Source: Allodiplogaster sudhausi
Taxonomy: Eukaryota; Nematoda; Chromadorea; Rhabditida; Diplogasteridae
Direction: 5' to 3'
Length of the DNA: 64,000 bases
Assembly (NCBI GenBank): GCA_945643635.1
Contig: CALZFC010000029.1
Location: 735,001 to 799,000, forward strand
Below the pieces are notes generated by a model that was not told where the DNA came from, did not search any database, and saw only the letters and a program-made list of their open reading frames with translations. A program made the translations under genes and the position numbers. Of this stretch, positions 34,601 to 46,909 are shown piece after piece. The first letter of the stretch is position 1; each line of letters begins with the position of its first letter.

Positions 34601-36028
34601 GATGCGTCATAGTAGCTGTTGCCAAGAAGCTGCTAAGATCTTGCGTCGCAATCCTCCGATATACACGCCTATTCTAGCGCTCCGTTGTCTCATGCTCCCT
34701 CCCTCATCTCTCTCTTCTTTCTCTCCTTCTCTAATCTCACTTCACTCCCTCCCTCACTCTCTTTCTCTCTTCGTCCAATTCTTTGCGCTTGCCATGTGCA
34801 TTGCTGCCGTGCATAGTATATTGATTTGTTTTCGAGCAAGCGCTTCCTCGCGTCCGCTTCTGCCGCTGCTTTCGCGACAGCAAGCGGTGGAAGCGAGAGG
34901 AGACAACACTTACAGAGGAATGAGGCTCATCCGAGTAGAAGAATTCAAGCATCCATATATCTTGCATAATCAGATCATGCAATCTCCTAAAAAATTTCTC
35001 TCTTTCTCCCTAATCTCTCTTCCACACTGTTTATATTTTATAATAGTTGTGATGTGTCAAACTGTTGATCACATAGAGACAGAATATTCAGCGAGATTTT
35101 AGTAAGAGAGACAAATTACAGAAGTGAAACAAAGATTAAAGGGGTGCGTCTCACCGCTGTAAACATCTCACCGCCCACCTCTCAGTCAAGACGTCATTAC
35201 GGCACCCTCCTAACAGATTGGAATACTTACGAGGCCAGCACAATGAAAATGCTAAAGATATTCAAAAACTTGCGACTAAAAAGCGGAGAAATGTAATAAA
35301 GCATCTCGTTGATTGCAAAATGGTTGGCGAGAACACGATGCGCATGATGAGCGCGGCACCGGTCGCGATAGCTCTCCGTCCGACTTGTCGAATACCTTCA
35401 TGTGTGCCGTTGAATCCGCGGAGTCCTCTAACTCGATAAAGAAGCAAATTAAAAATATAAAGCCAAAAATAGTAAAAACATAAATGAATAGGAAGCAAAT
35501 ATACATTTTCCTGGAGATCAGATCGGATGCGATTGGTGGGGGCTGTTGGACGCCACTGATAAGCCAAGATGATTATGCTCGCCGTGGATGTTTCGGTATG
35601 CGGGAGAACAATTTACGTAATATTTTGCAGTATATTCACAACGAATAACCACTTTTTTTTTCTTAAAAAAATACATTATTGGCTCACCTCGACCGTTCTT
35701 CTTGGCTTACCATGACGCTCCGCTTTCCTTTTTTAATTCGTATCAAAGCAGAGCGAATGGCTAACGATGACAACTTGGTTTATCATGAAGTCACCAAACA
35801 CCTCTATATGTACTCATGTTCTTAGCATGGAATTATTGTTAGATTTCGAAAGATGTGCATTTATTCGGGGGAAAACATTCTTCTGAAAAGGAAAAAAAAA
35901 CAGAGGAGAAGATATTATCAAAGCGGAACTTATGCCAGGTCGAGATCGTTTGGAAAAATCTTTTAACGAAAATAAATTTCATATTAAAAAAACATTCCTG
36001 AGTACGGTATAAAGGAAGAAGATGCTGA
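34601..36028. other. No supported gene
   Basis: CT-rich tracts (34690-34770). Several overlapping frames with no domain or consistent splicing. Confidence 0.4.
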
Positions 36029-37170
36029 TTAATTGGAAGGCAAAAGCGCGTGAGCGGCTTCGATTCTATAGTCACGGGTGACATTTAGCTGATGTGGACG
36101 ACTCGCGCCAAAGACGGGATGGTGATAGGTTTCAGAGAAGACGAGGCGGAGAGACATCCAGAGAAAGCAATCGGTGGGAGGAGAGAGGCATTGACGGTAG
36201 CTGAGAGCGGGTAGATAGAGTGAGAGGGTGTAGAGTAGAATAGAAGGAAAGAAAAGGATCGAGGTACCGACTTACGTCTGAAATCTTGTGAAATGGATTT
36301 TGCCATGAAGTGCCGGCATGCCGCCGCGAAAAGTCGAACGCGACGCGTCTAGCGAGATGAGCGACGCGTTGCGTGTCAGCGAGCTTCCCTCAACCGTCAC
36401 TGTCGGATAGCCGCGGCTTAAGGGAATGCTCTTTATTCCTGGACAAGCCTGAAAACGGATGATAAAGATGGAAAAGATGCAATGGGTAGTTAAGGGTTTA
36501 CCCAAGGTTCACTGACTAAGTAAAAAATATTAAAAGTACCGTAAATATGAGGTTGAATTCGTCGTTCGGCAGCAGCTCAATTCCGGTCGCCTTCGCAACC
36601 AGTCGAGATTCAGCGAGATCTTCAAGAGCTCAGGCGGATTATTAAAACAGAGAAAGTGAGATATCAGTAGAAGGAGAAAAAGATAAAAACTGAAGCTGGA
36701 GAGCCATAGAGAAAGGACGAGCGAGTAAGATTATCGTGAATTTGCGAGAGAGAGAGAAAGGTTTTTTAAAAAGAAAATATAGTAGGGTATACGTACCATA
36801 TGTATTGATGAATGGCTTGTCTGAGTAAAGAACCATTATACCGTCAAGGATGTTACAAACCACCATCACAGTCATGAAGAATATTGCCGTGAGCGCACAA
36901 CTGAAATATGTATGTACATTCCGATCGCTGCTTGTGTCTTTTCTGGGCCATTGGCCTTAAACTCCACAACCTACAGTCTTACGAAAGCTGGTGCACGAAC
37001 ACGAGAATCAGATCACTTAGAGGGGGCTCTTCCCTCTTCTTTTCGTCGGAGTGAGGCGGTGGCGCGGGCGTCCGAGATGTTGGCCATATCGCAGCCTTCG
37101 GCGGCAGCTTTTGGAAAGTATCGTGATGCTTTGGCACTTCCGAACCGCACATGCCATAGATCTTCCCCAT
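36029..37170 (-). CDS. Family X member A, 241-residue signal-anchored protein, intact
   Basis: Five exons, all phases joining: 37170-36983, 36900-36797, 36628-36540, 36448-36276 and 36200-36029 (726 nt). A Pro-rich cytosolic N-terminus is followed by a membrane helix in exon 2 (CALTAIFFMTVMVVCNIL). Then come the family motifs ATGIELLPNDEFNLIF, TVEGSSLTRNASLISLDAS, ALHGKIHFTRFQ and YRQCLSPPTDC, ending with NVTRDYRIE. N-glycosylation sequons (NAS, NVT) suggest a lumenal or extracellular C-terminal domain. No known family recognised. Tandem paralogues are at 41, 47 and 51 kb. The shared 5' module lies at 37207-37254, about 40-80 bp upstream of the start. Confidence 0.75.
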
Positions 37171-38131
37171 TCCCTCGTTGTAGCTCTGCCTGGGAGGGGC
37201 AAAACTGCTAAAATGGCCAAGCTTTACTCCGCAATCAGAGGGTGTAAATTCGCGCAGAGAACGAAGTGAACTCTCACCCCACCAATAGTATTAATAAATA
37301 ATGCAGTAAACATAGATTATACCGAGAATGGAGTAACAATTTAAGTTTTATTTATGGAAACATCAAAAAGTGTATAATTTGTATGTCAAAGTTAAATAGT
37401 ATTAATGAAGACTCTAGGTCAAAACAATTAAAGCAAAAATGAACAACGCAGATACATATGTATGTACATAAAAGTAAATTGCTAAGTGACGCTTACCGCG
37501 GCAGACAAACCGATGAGTATTTCGCACGAAAGATGGATGATTCGTCAGAATCACCTCATCATTCGCGGCTAATGAGGCGATGAGGCGAATATGGGGCACC
37601 CTAACAACCATCACTCTCAATCAGCGCTCATGAGAATACTGCCAATAGGAAATTGCAGTTTTAATCGTCTTTTGCAGCTATTATTGCGGTTTTCGATATA
37701 AAACAGTTTAAACTGTAGGTAAATCATGAGAACAAAAGCTGCAAAAGTTGAAAAACTGGCTAACCTTGTTTGTAGAGAATTGTTGGTGCCGTCATCGTTG
37801 TATCTGGAATTATAATCAGAATTCTGCTCCCGACCGGACCCGAACCACCACCCAACGCATCCCATACCCAAGCGACTACCACTGCACTACCCGCGCTACC
37901 GATCTTAATGTTGAAGAACTTATCCAGAAGAAAAGGGGCGGCGCCCATAGAGAACGTTGAGATTATTCTCTGATTGTGCTCCATTTTCTCTCGTTTTATG
38001 CTTACGATCACTATATCCTTTTCAATACAAACAAGCCAGATAAACACATAATTAATAATTGGCGCTACTGTATTATTTCTTAAGAGAATTCCTCTGGATA
38101 TCGGAGGCGAGAGTTCGTTTCGTTTGCAGCG
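37171..38131. other. Divergent intergenic region with a tRNA-like segment
   Basis: Holds the 5' flank of family X copy A, a copy of the recurring GATGGATGATTC / CCTCATC repeat (about 37525-37590), and the tRNA-like sequence listed separately. Confidence 0.5.
37828..37902 (-). ncRNA. tRNA-like sequence (possible tRNA-derived SINE head or pseudogene)
   Basis: The minus strand has an A-box-like GGTAGTGCAGTGGTAG and a B-box GGTTCGGGTCC about 35 bases later. Stems do not fold into a convincing cloverleaf by eye, so a working tRNA is unlikely. Confidence 0.35.
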
Positions 38132-39338
38132 CTAATTTATATTAGTGTGGAGTAAAGTTGCGCCATCTGACCATGAGACGTTTCATGCTACTTCTAGTCC
38201 GAGCTACTACAAGGTATGGCCGCTGCATGGGCACACAATGCGTTGTAATAGAAGCTCTCGCTAAGGTTAGAGTTTACTTTTCTTCTTTTTTTCTATTTAG
38301 TTTACTTTTCTTAGATATTTATATAAGATATGATTGTCTAATACTTAAAGACAAGACAGTTATTATAAAAGTCGACATACTATCAGCACCTAAGGATAAT
38401 ATTATATCTCTTCCTTTGTTCCCTCTCGCTCTTCATCGCATTTTCTTTCTCTCCCTCTTCATCGCTTCCTCTCTCTTACTCTCACTCTCTCTCTCTGTCT
38501 CTCTCTCTCTGTCTCTTTCTCAATCTCTCTCTGTTCCTCTCTCTCTCTCTCTATCCAATCTCTCCCTGTTCAGAAACTGATCATCATCTACAAGATGCCA
38601 CATGGCCCAGTGCAGCAGATGGAGATGCAGAAACTTCAACGACAGGTTCGTTTCTACTGCCTACTTCATCTTTATTGGAATTTTCATTTTCTAATTGAAT
38701 TCATAATATAGATAAATGTTTATTTATTTTAATGTCACTATAATGAAGAGTTTCTCTTCAGATTAAAAATTTTTCGGAAGGCCAGGAGATATTCAACCTC
38801 GCGATGAACCGAGCGACTGAAATAATTCATGAAGAGCAACAACAGCAGCAGGCTCAGGCTCTCCTGGTTGGAATCTGGGAAATGAATGCAACTGTCGATG
38901 ATAAGTAAAGCATGACTTGGGCAAGCGAAAGCAAAGTGGGGACCGTAAAAAGAAGAATGTGTATGCCAGATCCTGGATGAAGTATGACTCCGGAAGGCAA
39001 AAATGAATCACGGAGGATCTCTAAAATAGAAAAATATAGCCCCAGTTAGAAAGAAAATGGAAAGGTTTTGCTAGAGAGTAATATGGACTTACGATAGCTG
39101 AATTCCATGGCCTTTGTGTGATTTACCTCATAGAGAGAGAAGTAATAGTGGAAAAGTGAATTGAAAAAAATTCAAAATTCAATTGATATACGTTTTAAGC
39201 CAATCAATCAATTTAGCAGCAACAGCAACAACAACTACAACAACTACAACAACAACAACTACAACAACTACAACAACCACAACAACAACAACTACAACAA
39301 CTACAACTACAACAACTACAACAACAACAACTACAACT

Positions 39339-39383
<45 letters not shown>

Positions 39384-39850
39384 GCAACAAGACCACACGC
39401 TGCTCTCCGCATCTTCTTCTGCCAACACGTTCACTGCCTCTCATCAGCCTGTGACATCGATTGCTTCGGTGAGGAAGTCCCGCACTTACTCAGCAAACAA
39501 TTACGGAGGATAAAGTATTAATGAGGAGGATATTTGCTGAAGTGAAACACTCGAATAGATAAATTGTTCTACATAATTTCCCAATGTAGACACATGTTAT
39601 TAATATCTATTCCGACAAAGGAATGAAAAAAATTGAAAGGATCATTTAATTGCAGGTGGGCCCGATGGAGCAGCAGACTCCTATGGCACCAGTAGCCGCC
39701 CCCGCGCCCGCCGTCCCCGTGGCGCCCGCGCCCTGTCTGGCGGCCGTTCGCGAGGCCTGGCGTGACGAGTACTACTTCGAGTCGGAGTCTTCTGCACCGA
39801 TGCCATACCGAAACGGAATGTCCCATTCTTCACGCTTCCTTCCCTATTGA
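38132..39850 (+). pseudogene. BET-like fragment, copy B: frameshifted first exon, glutamine-expanded, NET domain lost
   Basis: Paralogue of 44.05-46.1 kb. Exon 1 starts MAAAWAHNA after the shared flank but has a short deletion that brings stops before VIEALAK. Exons at about 38577-38645 (LIIIYKMPHGPVQQMEMQ) and 38762-38908 (ending MNATVDDK) follow. A long CAA/CTA glutamine-leucine tract runs 39222-39385, then an exon from about 39656 (MEQQTPMAPVAAPAPAVP, then EAWRDEYYFESESSAPM). There copy D continues into the NET domain, but here the sequence diverges and stops at 39850. Non-functional as a BET protein. Confidence 0.65.
39222..39385. repeat. CAA/CTA trinucleotide repeat
   Basis: About 54 codons, mainly CAA with CTA interruptions; copy D has only about five codons here, so the expansion is specific to copy B. 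Confidence 0.95.
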
Positions 39851-40271
39851 CCTTTCCCCTCATTTGCATCGCGATGTGCATTCCCATTGCCCTTCTGACT
39901 TCAAACCATTTCTAGTCAGTCTCCCTTCCTTGGCTCTTCGTGAGCGGTTGCCTCCCTCTTGTTGGCCTGGTGTTGGCCGGTTCCCGCAGATAAACCTCTG
40001 AAATCCCGATCCCTCCTCGTCTTACACATCGAAAGGCAGTGAAGTGAACTACAAGTGAACTGAAGTGAACAGCGGCTTGTTATTACACGGGGGCCGAACT
40101 AGTCGAATACGTCGAGACTTCTTGCTGAAGAAGGAGGTAGCGATTGAGTTTTGCAGGCAGTGGCAGAGCTTGATGAGACTGAGTGGTCGAGCAGTCCGGA
40201 GGAGGATTGTATTGAGCATCGCGTAACGTAAAAGGAGCGTTGGACCGATTTGTTGGACGGATATATACATA

Positions 40272-40319
<48 letters not shown>

Positions 40320-41165
40320 CATTTATATGTATAGTGTAAATACTGTTTAATTCAAGATTACAAGAGTCGCATAGTCAAATGATTAAAATCAACAACCGAG
40401 CAACGGCACTAGAAGTAAATAGTGACGATCCTATCGCCGTGCAAGTAAGCGTGTATTTCGTTTGAGAGATGGATGATTCGGCAAAATCGTGTCATCACAA
40501 CAGCTAACATCGTGATGAGACAGGTATGGGCCAGGCTCATAACAATTGAGAATCTGCGTAGCTGCTAAAGGAATTCAGCCGGCGAGCGTAATCTTAATGT
40601 GAACAACTTTTTGGGGGACTAGAAAGGGTAGGTTAGACAGGGATAGACAGATAGAAGCCTACCTAGTAGTCAAATCCCACTGATTATTCCCTCACTTCAC
40701 TCTGACACAAACACAACTGTTACAAAAATCTAATTTTATCAAGCATTTGGATGATAATAATAAAGCGGTGATAATGGCGATGTTGAAAAGAATATATAGA
40801 TTGTAAATTTTCAAGCGATAAGGCCTCGTACGAAAAGTGGATGAGGCTGCATCGGTTAATGAGGTGATGAGGCGGTTATGAGCAGAGCCCATAACCGCCT
40901 CATCACCTCATTAACCGAGAGTGATGAGGCGATTTTGTCGAATCATCCATCCCTTGTTCAAAATGCACATTGATCTTGCTTGCCTAGCGAAGCAGTGGTC
41001 AGTCATTTACATCTTTTTCTTCTTGTCGCGTGGCACACTTATTGCTTCTAATGATTTGACTCAGCGACCCTGACTTAAGTAAACCTTCTCTTCCATTCTC
41101 GATATAATAAATTTTTGAGTATTTCTTAAGAGAATTCCTCTGGATATTGGGGAGTTCGCAACGCT
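39851..41165. other. Intergenic with AT microsatellite and hairpin
   Basis: An (AT)n tract runs 40274-40312. A 29-bp perfect inverted repeat lies at 40852-40918. GTGAACT(A/G)-type short repeats occur near 40050. No gene. Confidence 0.6.
40852..40918. repeat. Perfect 29-bp inverted repeat with 9-nt loop
   Basis: TCGGTTAATGAGGTGATGAG begins the left arm (40852-40880). The exact complement is at 40890-40918. Related single-arm copies occur near 37560, 40480, 43730 and 51880. Confidence 0.9.
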
Positions 41166-41271
41166 TGCAACGAGAGTTTTACACTATCTGATTGTGGAGT
41201 AAAGTTGTGCCACCTGAAATGATTCTTGCTACTACTAGGCTGAGCCACAACGAGGTATAAGATTCATCTAA

Positions 41272-42555
41272 ATGTCTACATTGCCAACTTCTCATGCGCC
41301 GTCTCCAATGGGGTCAACGGTTCAGGCGTCCGCGCCACCGCTTCCCACCAACGAAAATCCGAAGAAGCCGGAAACGCTCAAGCTCATTCTACAAATGCTT
41401 GCCTTGTTAGTTCAGTATATGCAGAACTCGTTACTTATTCCTCTTTTTCTTTCAAATCATTTTGGCTATCAACACACTCACACACCAATTAATTTCAAAG
41501 AAGAATGCTCTCATCGGACTCGCTCTGGAGTTGAACCCAGACAATCCATAAGCAGCAATCGTATTGTATTTCAGTTTGGCGCAGTATATTCTGGTATGTT
41601 CGACTCTGTTTCTGGTTTGGGTTCCCAACGTCACCGATTTCATCCTCGCTAAGTCTGATATTCCAGTCATCAAGACATATGGTACGTCTTTTTCTCTTAT
41701 ATGTATGTACATGCATGTATGTATGTATTTAGCAAAAGCTACTTGCAATGGCAATACTGTAACACAGGAACACAAGTTGTAGCCGGAGAAGACAGTGCTG
41801 CTTATTCGACGGGCATATGTAGAAAAGGGAACAGCGCAGATAGGCAAATAAAATTTTTTTAAAATCATTCTCTCTCTCCATCTTACGAAGAAGGCACCCT
41901 CTCACTTTTTCGCTTTTTCTCCTAATATTTTTGTTATTTCCATTTCTCTCTCTTTTTAAGTTAGTCGCCTGAGCTGTTGTAGATCCCGCTGGTTCTGATT
42001 GTGAGCTGGTCACGAAAGCGTCCGAAATTGAGCTTCTGCCAAACGACACAGTTAACATCATATTTAAGGTATTTCATTACCATTTTCCTTTTATTATTTT
42101 CTCTTGCTCCATCTCGTAACATCTTTTCTATTTGGATCATCAATCTTCAGGCGTATCCAGGAATATGGACTGAAGACATGTCCTTCGGCTTCGGCTATGC
42201 GACAGTTGAGGGAAGTTCGCTGACACGCAACGCTTCGCTCATCTCTCTGGACGCGTCATATGCGAATATTCGCGGAGGAGTGCTGCCGGAATTTCATGGA
42301 AAAATCCGTTTCACTGGATTCCAGAGGTAAGTCGGCTCCTCGATCACTCTTCTCTCTATCTTCTACTTTCACCCTTTCCCTCTCAGGTACCGTCAGTGCC
42401 TCTCTCCTCCTACCGATTGCTCTCTCATTCTATCTCTCCGCCTCTTCTTCTCTGCCACCTATCGCCATCCACTCTTCGAAAGTCGTCCAAAGCAGCTGGA
42501 TGTCACCCGCGACTACAGAATCGAATGCTCGGACGCGCTTTTGCCTCCCAATTAA
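41272..42555 (+). CDS. Family X member C, 226-residue signal-anchored protein, intact
   Basis: Exons 41272-41405, 41575-41681, 41974-42068, 42151-42326 and 42387-42555 (681 nt), all phases joining. The N-terminus is Pro/Ser-rich (SAPPLPTNENPKKPETLK). The membrane helix is around YILVCSTLFLVWVPN. Then SEIELLPNDTVNIIF, TVEGSSLTRNASLISLDAS, HGKIRFTGFQRYRQCLS and VTRDYRIECSDALLP. The family's usual start position reads ATA, so the ATG at 41272 further down is used. Exon sizes match copy E (176 nt for exon 4). No known family; a lumenal domain of about 165 residues is inferred from the helix and the sequons. Confidence 0.75.
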
Positions 42556-44047
42556 TCACCAACCATTACTTTTTTCAACCATTACATACTTCTACAATTC
42601 GATTCCTCGTGTTTTATTTTACGATAATTTCACAAACGAACCTCACCCTGACGTAATTCTGCTTTGATATCTTTTTTTTTTAGATTTGTTCTTTTTTTAT
42701 TCCTTCTGAGAAGAATTTTTTTCAATTCTCGAATAAACGCAGTTTTTTTTCCAAATCTGACAATAAGGTAAGTTGAAATTTTGATGTTGAAACACTCTGC
42801 GATATCGTGGCAAAGAAGTTGTCGTTCTGCCTGCATAGGAATAAAACGGAAAGAGGAACAATAAAGATAAGCCAAGAAAAATAATGATGAGGTGACCAAA
42901 TTACTCCCCTTTTTTCTCTTATAAAGCCTGTACTCATTCGTCGTTTTCTCGTCTACTTCACATAAAGCAACCATATTTGCCTTGCGTTAAATGAGGTTTT
43001 TATTATTTATTTTTTTTTTATTAACGTAATCAGAAAAGATTATTAATTGATTAACTAAGCAATAAGTTTTTTGCTCAATTAGCACGCCTTCTGCGAAGTA
43101 GCTTGAAGTTTTGTTGTTACTTGGCAAGCTCACTCTGTCGCTCGCTCTCCCATGTCTTGGCATTGACGACGAAGATAACCCGGGCCAGCCCAGCTTCTCA
43201 AGCAATTGGATGATGATATTTTATTTATTTATTTATTTATCTACACCTGTTAAGATGTGACAACACTAGTAGAGAATATGACGCGACTGGAGAATAAAAA
43301 TTGATGAATATGAACCGTAAGGTCTATATTTTATATTCAACATTGCGATTATGACCACTTTATAATAATAATTAAGTGGTCATAATCGCAATGTTGAATA
43401 TAAAATATAGACTGAAGATTTTTTTGGCGAAAAGATCTGGAACGAAAAGTGGGTGAGGCTTCTCGGTAAGCATCATCTTCATTTTGCTCTCCAACCCTAT
43501 CTCTCTCCTCCTAATGCTAACGTTCTCTTTCTTCTATTTTTCTCTTTCTCTCTTCCTTACTCCCCTCTATCTGTCTCTCTCCCTCTCTCTCTCCCTCTCT
43601 TTCTCTTTCTGGTTCACTAACCTTTCTTGCTTCCCCCAACTTTAGAGTTCACCCTATGGAACCTGCGGCGATTTTCGTGAAGATGTTGAGTGCTAATTGT
43701 TACATGCAAGGCCCATAACCGCCTCATCACGTCATTAGTTAGCCGAGAATGGTGAGGTGATTTTGGCCGATTCATCCATCTCTTGTACAAAATGCATATT
43801 GATTTTGCCTTGGCCCGTCAGCTGCATATTTACTTCTTGTCGCCTTGCTCACTTAATGATTCTAATGATTTGACTCGCAATCAGCGACTCTGATCTTGCA
43901 AGATATAAGATGTATGTGCATCATTTTCTCATGAATAAGACTTTCTAGCCCGTTCTTCCATTCTCGGTATTATAAATGTTAACTGCATTATTTCTAAAGA
44001 GAATTCCTCTGGATATTGGGAGCGAGAGTTCGTTTCGCTAGCAACGC
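42556..44047. other. Intergenic with strong hairpin and CT tracts
   Basis: A 39-bp palindrome lies at 43322-43412. CT-rich tracts run 43560-43610. A copy of the GATGAGGC-type repeat lies near 43715-43790. No gene supported. Confidence 0.6.
43322..43412. repeat. Perfect 39-bp inverted repeat with 13-nt loop
   Basis: Left arm 43322-43360 (starts GTCTATATTTTATATTCAAC), loop 43361-43373, right arm 43374-43412 with no mismatch. If transcribed it would fold like a long pre-miRNA-type hairpin. Confidence 0.95.
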
Positions 44048-44117
44048 GAATTTACATTATTGTGGAGTAAAGTTGCGCCATCTGAAAAGTTTCTTGCTAA
44101 TCGAGCAACTCCGAGGC

Positions 44118-46621
44118 ATGCCCGCTGCACTCGCACACAACGCGCAGCTCCGAGAGCCAGTCGATGTAATTGAAGCTCTCGCTAAGGTTGGGGTTCACTT
44201 TTCTTCTTCTTTCACCGTTAACCTCGAATCCTAACTTCAATATATTTATATAAGATATTGTTTTCTAGTACTTAAAGGACCTCTCCGGTTCTCGTTTTAT
44301 GCTCTTATTCGATGAAGATCGGCCAGAAACATAAATTAGAAGTGGTCCCGTTTCAAAACAATGTTTACTTTGTTAAATATTAACAGTTTTTGATCGGGAT
44401 TACGGTGCATTTTTCGCCCGCGGTCGTTCTTTGAGCTCATGATCATGGCTTAGCCACCCTCCCTCCCCATGCCAAGCGTAGCAGAGAAAGAGGGCACGCG
44501 ATGATATGAATGTCATCGACTGTTTACTCTCAGAGAAAGAGTGTAGAAGAGAGGGAGAGATAGAGACATAAAAACGAATGGAAGTGCTGTGCTGCTATTT
44601 CGAACACATCCAACACAATCACAGCGTTCCAAAAAATTCCACCCTCCCGAATACTGTAAGAATTTTACAAGGGTTATTTTTTTTCAAACACCAATTAATA
44701 AACGGTCGCGAAAAGATTCGCCGGAGTGATCCTTTAAAGGCAATGCAATTATCATAAAAGTTGACATATCAACAACAAAAAGCAAAAATATCTCTTTCTT
44801 TGGTCCCTCTCCCTCTTCATCGCATTTCCTCTCTCTTTCCCTCCCACTCTCTCGCTTTCTCCCACTCTCTCTCTCTATCCCATCTTCACTTTCACCATAC
44901 TCTCTATGTTTAGCAGCTGATCATCATCTACAAGATTCCAAATGGCCCAGTGCAGCATATGGAGCTGCAGAACCTTCAACGACAGGTTCGCTTCTACTTT
45001 CTTCTACTTTATCTTAATCGGCATTTTCATTTTCTAATTGAAAATATTTAGTTAATTAAATGTAATGATAATGAAGAGGCCCCTTTCCTCTTCAGATTAG
45101 CACTATTCCGGGAGGCCTTGAGATCTTCGACGTCGCGAAGAACCAGGCGACTCAAGTAATTCACGAAGAGCAACAACAGCAGCAGAAGCAGGCTCTCCTG
45201 GTTGGAATGTGGAAAATGAATGCTACTGTCGATGAATAGTAAAGCAGAGGAGGGCAGGGGGTCGGGCACCGGGAAAAAATGTGGGGACAGACAAAAGAAG
45301 AATGTGCACGCCAGTTTCTGCATGTAGTATGACTCCGGGAAGGCACAAAATGAAGCACGAAGGGTTACTTTTCTGCCCCGGTTAGAATGAAGATGGAAAG
45401 GTTTTGACACAGAATTATATGGACTTAGCTGAATTCCATGGTCCTTGCGTGATTTACGGGAGAGAGAAGTGATAATGGAAAAGTGAATTGATAAAAATTC
45501 AAAATTAAATTGGTATACGTTCGAAGCCAATCAATCAATTTAGCAGCAGCAACAACAACGAAAAGTCCACAAGCTGCTCACCGCATCTTCTGTTGTCTAC
45601 ACTTTCACTGCTTCTCCTCATTCTGTGAGAGCGAGTGCTTCGGTGAGGAATTCTTGGAATTACTCAACATACAATTACAGAGGATAAAGTATTAATAAGG
45701 AACGAGCTTTGGGGAATAGGCATTTGCTGAAGCGGTACTCTGCAATGGAAAAATTGTTCTTCATTTTTTCCCCATGTAGAGACACTTGTAATGAATCTCT
45801 TTTCCGCCAAAGGAATGAAAAAGAAACTGAAAGGTTCAAATAATTGCCGGTGGGCCCGACGGAGCAGCAGCAGCGGATGACTCCTATGGCACCAGCCTCC
45901 GCAGCCGCGCTCATGGTGTCCGCGCCCCCTCCCGCATCCGAAGCCTGGCGTGATGAGTACCACTTCGACTCGGAGGATGACTCGTCTTCTGCGCCGATGT
46001 CATACGACGAGAAGAGGCAGCTTGCGCTCAACCTCGACAGACTACCCCTCGAGAAGCTCAGCAGGCTAACGCAGATCATCGAGGTCAGAGTGGGTTCGAG
46101 GTCTTCTAGAATCGTGTGAGGAGGGGTGTGTACACGTACCATCACTGGCAACGAGCTCTGAAAAATATTTGACTCATATGTACATAGTTAAGAGAATTTG
46201 AGCCACAATGAGACCTGGTGGATGGATTTTCACTTATACATGTCTCTAGAACGGCAACATTTTATAACTCATACAATGTCTTTCAAATTTTTTTAAATGT
46301 GACTTTGATATGTGGATGATATTAAAGGAACTTTTACTTTAAATTTGGCGCCTTGTTGATCAACTCCCGTTTCAGACTCGCGAACCGTTGCACGAATTCA
46401 ATTCGGATGAGATCGAGATCGACTTTGAAATGCTCAAGCCGACAACGCTCAGGGAGATTGAGGCATTCGTCGAGGCTAATCTCCGGAAACGACCACACAA
46501 GTCGAACAGTCAGTGGAGGGATGGAGAGGGTCAGCCAAAAAAACTAGGTGGAAGTTATCGATCAAGAATGAAAGGAATGAAGGAATGTGTGACTCAAGAC
46601 TGGAGCAATGATAATGCATGA
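44118..46621 (+). CDS. BET-like protein fragment, copy D, with complete NET domain
   Basis: Exons: 44118-44186 ([20 protein letters not shown]), 44917-44985 ([18 protein letters not shown]), 45096 to at most 45239 ([10 protein letters not shown]), about 45543-45690 (Q-rich), about 45851-46083 and 46376-46621. The last two encode a NET domain: [37 protein letters not shown], then [17 protein letters not shown] and LRKRPHK, matching the BRD2/3/4 extra-terminal domain that binds chromatin partners. No bromodomain is present. The 5' end (flank and exon 1) is shared with family X, so this is a chimera. The 45851 exon's acceptor reads CCG where copy B has CAG, so splicing there may be lost. Functional status is uncertain. 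Confidence 0.6.
44276..44733. mobile_element. 458-bp TTAA-flanked MITE
   Basis: TTAA at 44272-44275 and 44734-44737. Ends AGGAcctCTCCGG and the complement of AGGATCACTCCGGCGAATC. It lies in intron 1 of the BET-like copy D and is absent from copy B, so it inserted after the duplication. Confidence 0.75.
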
Positions 46622-46844
46622 TTTGGCTAAGACGATGATCAGACGGGAAAAGGGGTAAAAAGAAGTGGAGTGAGGAATGGAGAGAGCGTGAAGATAGAGT
46701 GCATGATGTTATCGTCTAAGATGCATGAGAGCTCGCCTTCTTGTACTTGTAAGAGCATATTTCCTCTGCAAATATTGTCTCCGCTCGCTGCCATCGCTTG
46801 TCTCATGCGTTTTCTCTGGATCGGTGAACGTTCCTTTCGTTTGC
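46622..46844. other. Short spacer, no gene
   Basis: Lies between BET-like copy D and family X copy E. Confidence 0.5.
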
Positions 46845-46909
46845 ATTAGCTAATTGCGACGCAAAGATTAGCCATTTTAACAGCATCATCGCAAGAGCTT
46901 CTACGAGGC

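Noticed and set aside
34581..35102. 173-codon ORF
   Set aside because: Dominated by CT-rich low-complexity sequence; no domain, no start or splice support.
39179..39434. Poly-Val and poly-Cys reading frames on the minus strand
   Set aside because: Shadows of the CAA/CTA repeat read in other frames.
39161..39521. Poly-Asn and poly-Thr frames on the plus strand
   Set aside because: The spliced frame after the TTTAG acceptor reads glutamine and matches the short Q tract in copy D.
36029..42555. Family X as the ciliary protein TMEM231
   Set aside because: A faint resemblance around the helix and the HGKI segment was considered, but the C-terminal membrane helix and later conserved parts are absent, so no assignment is made.
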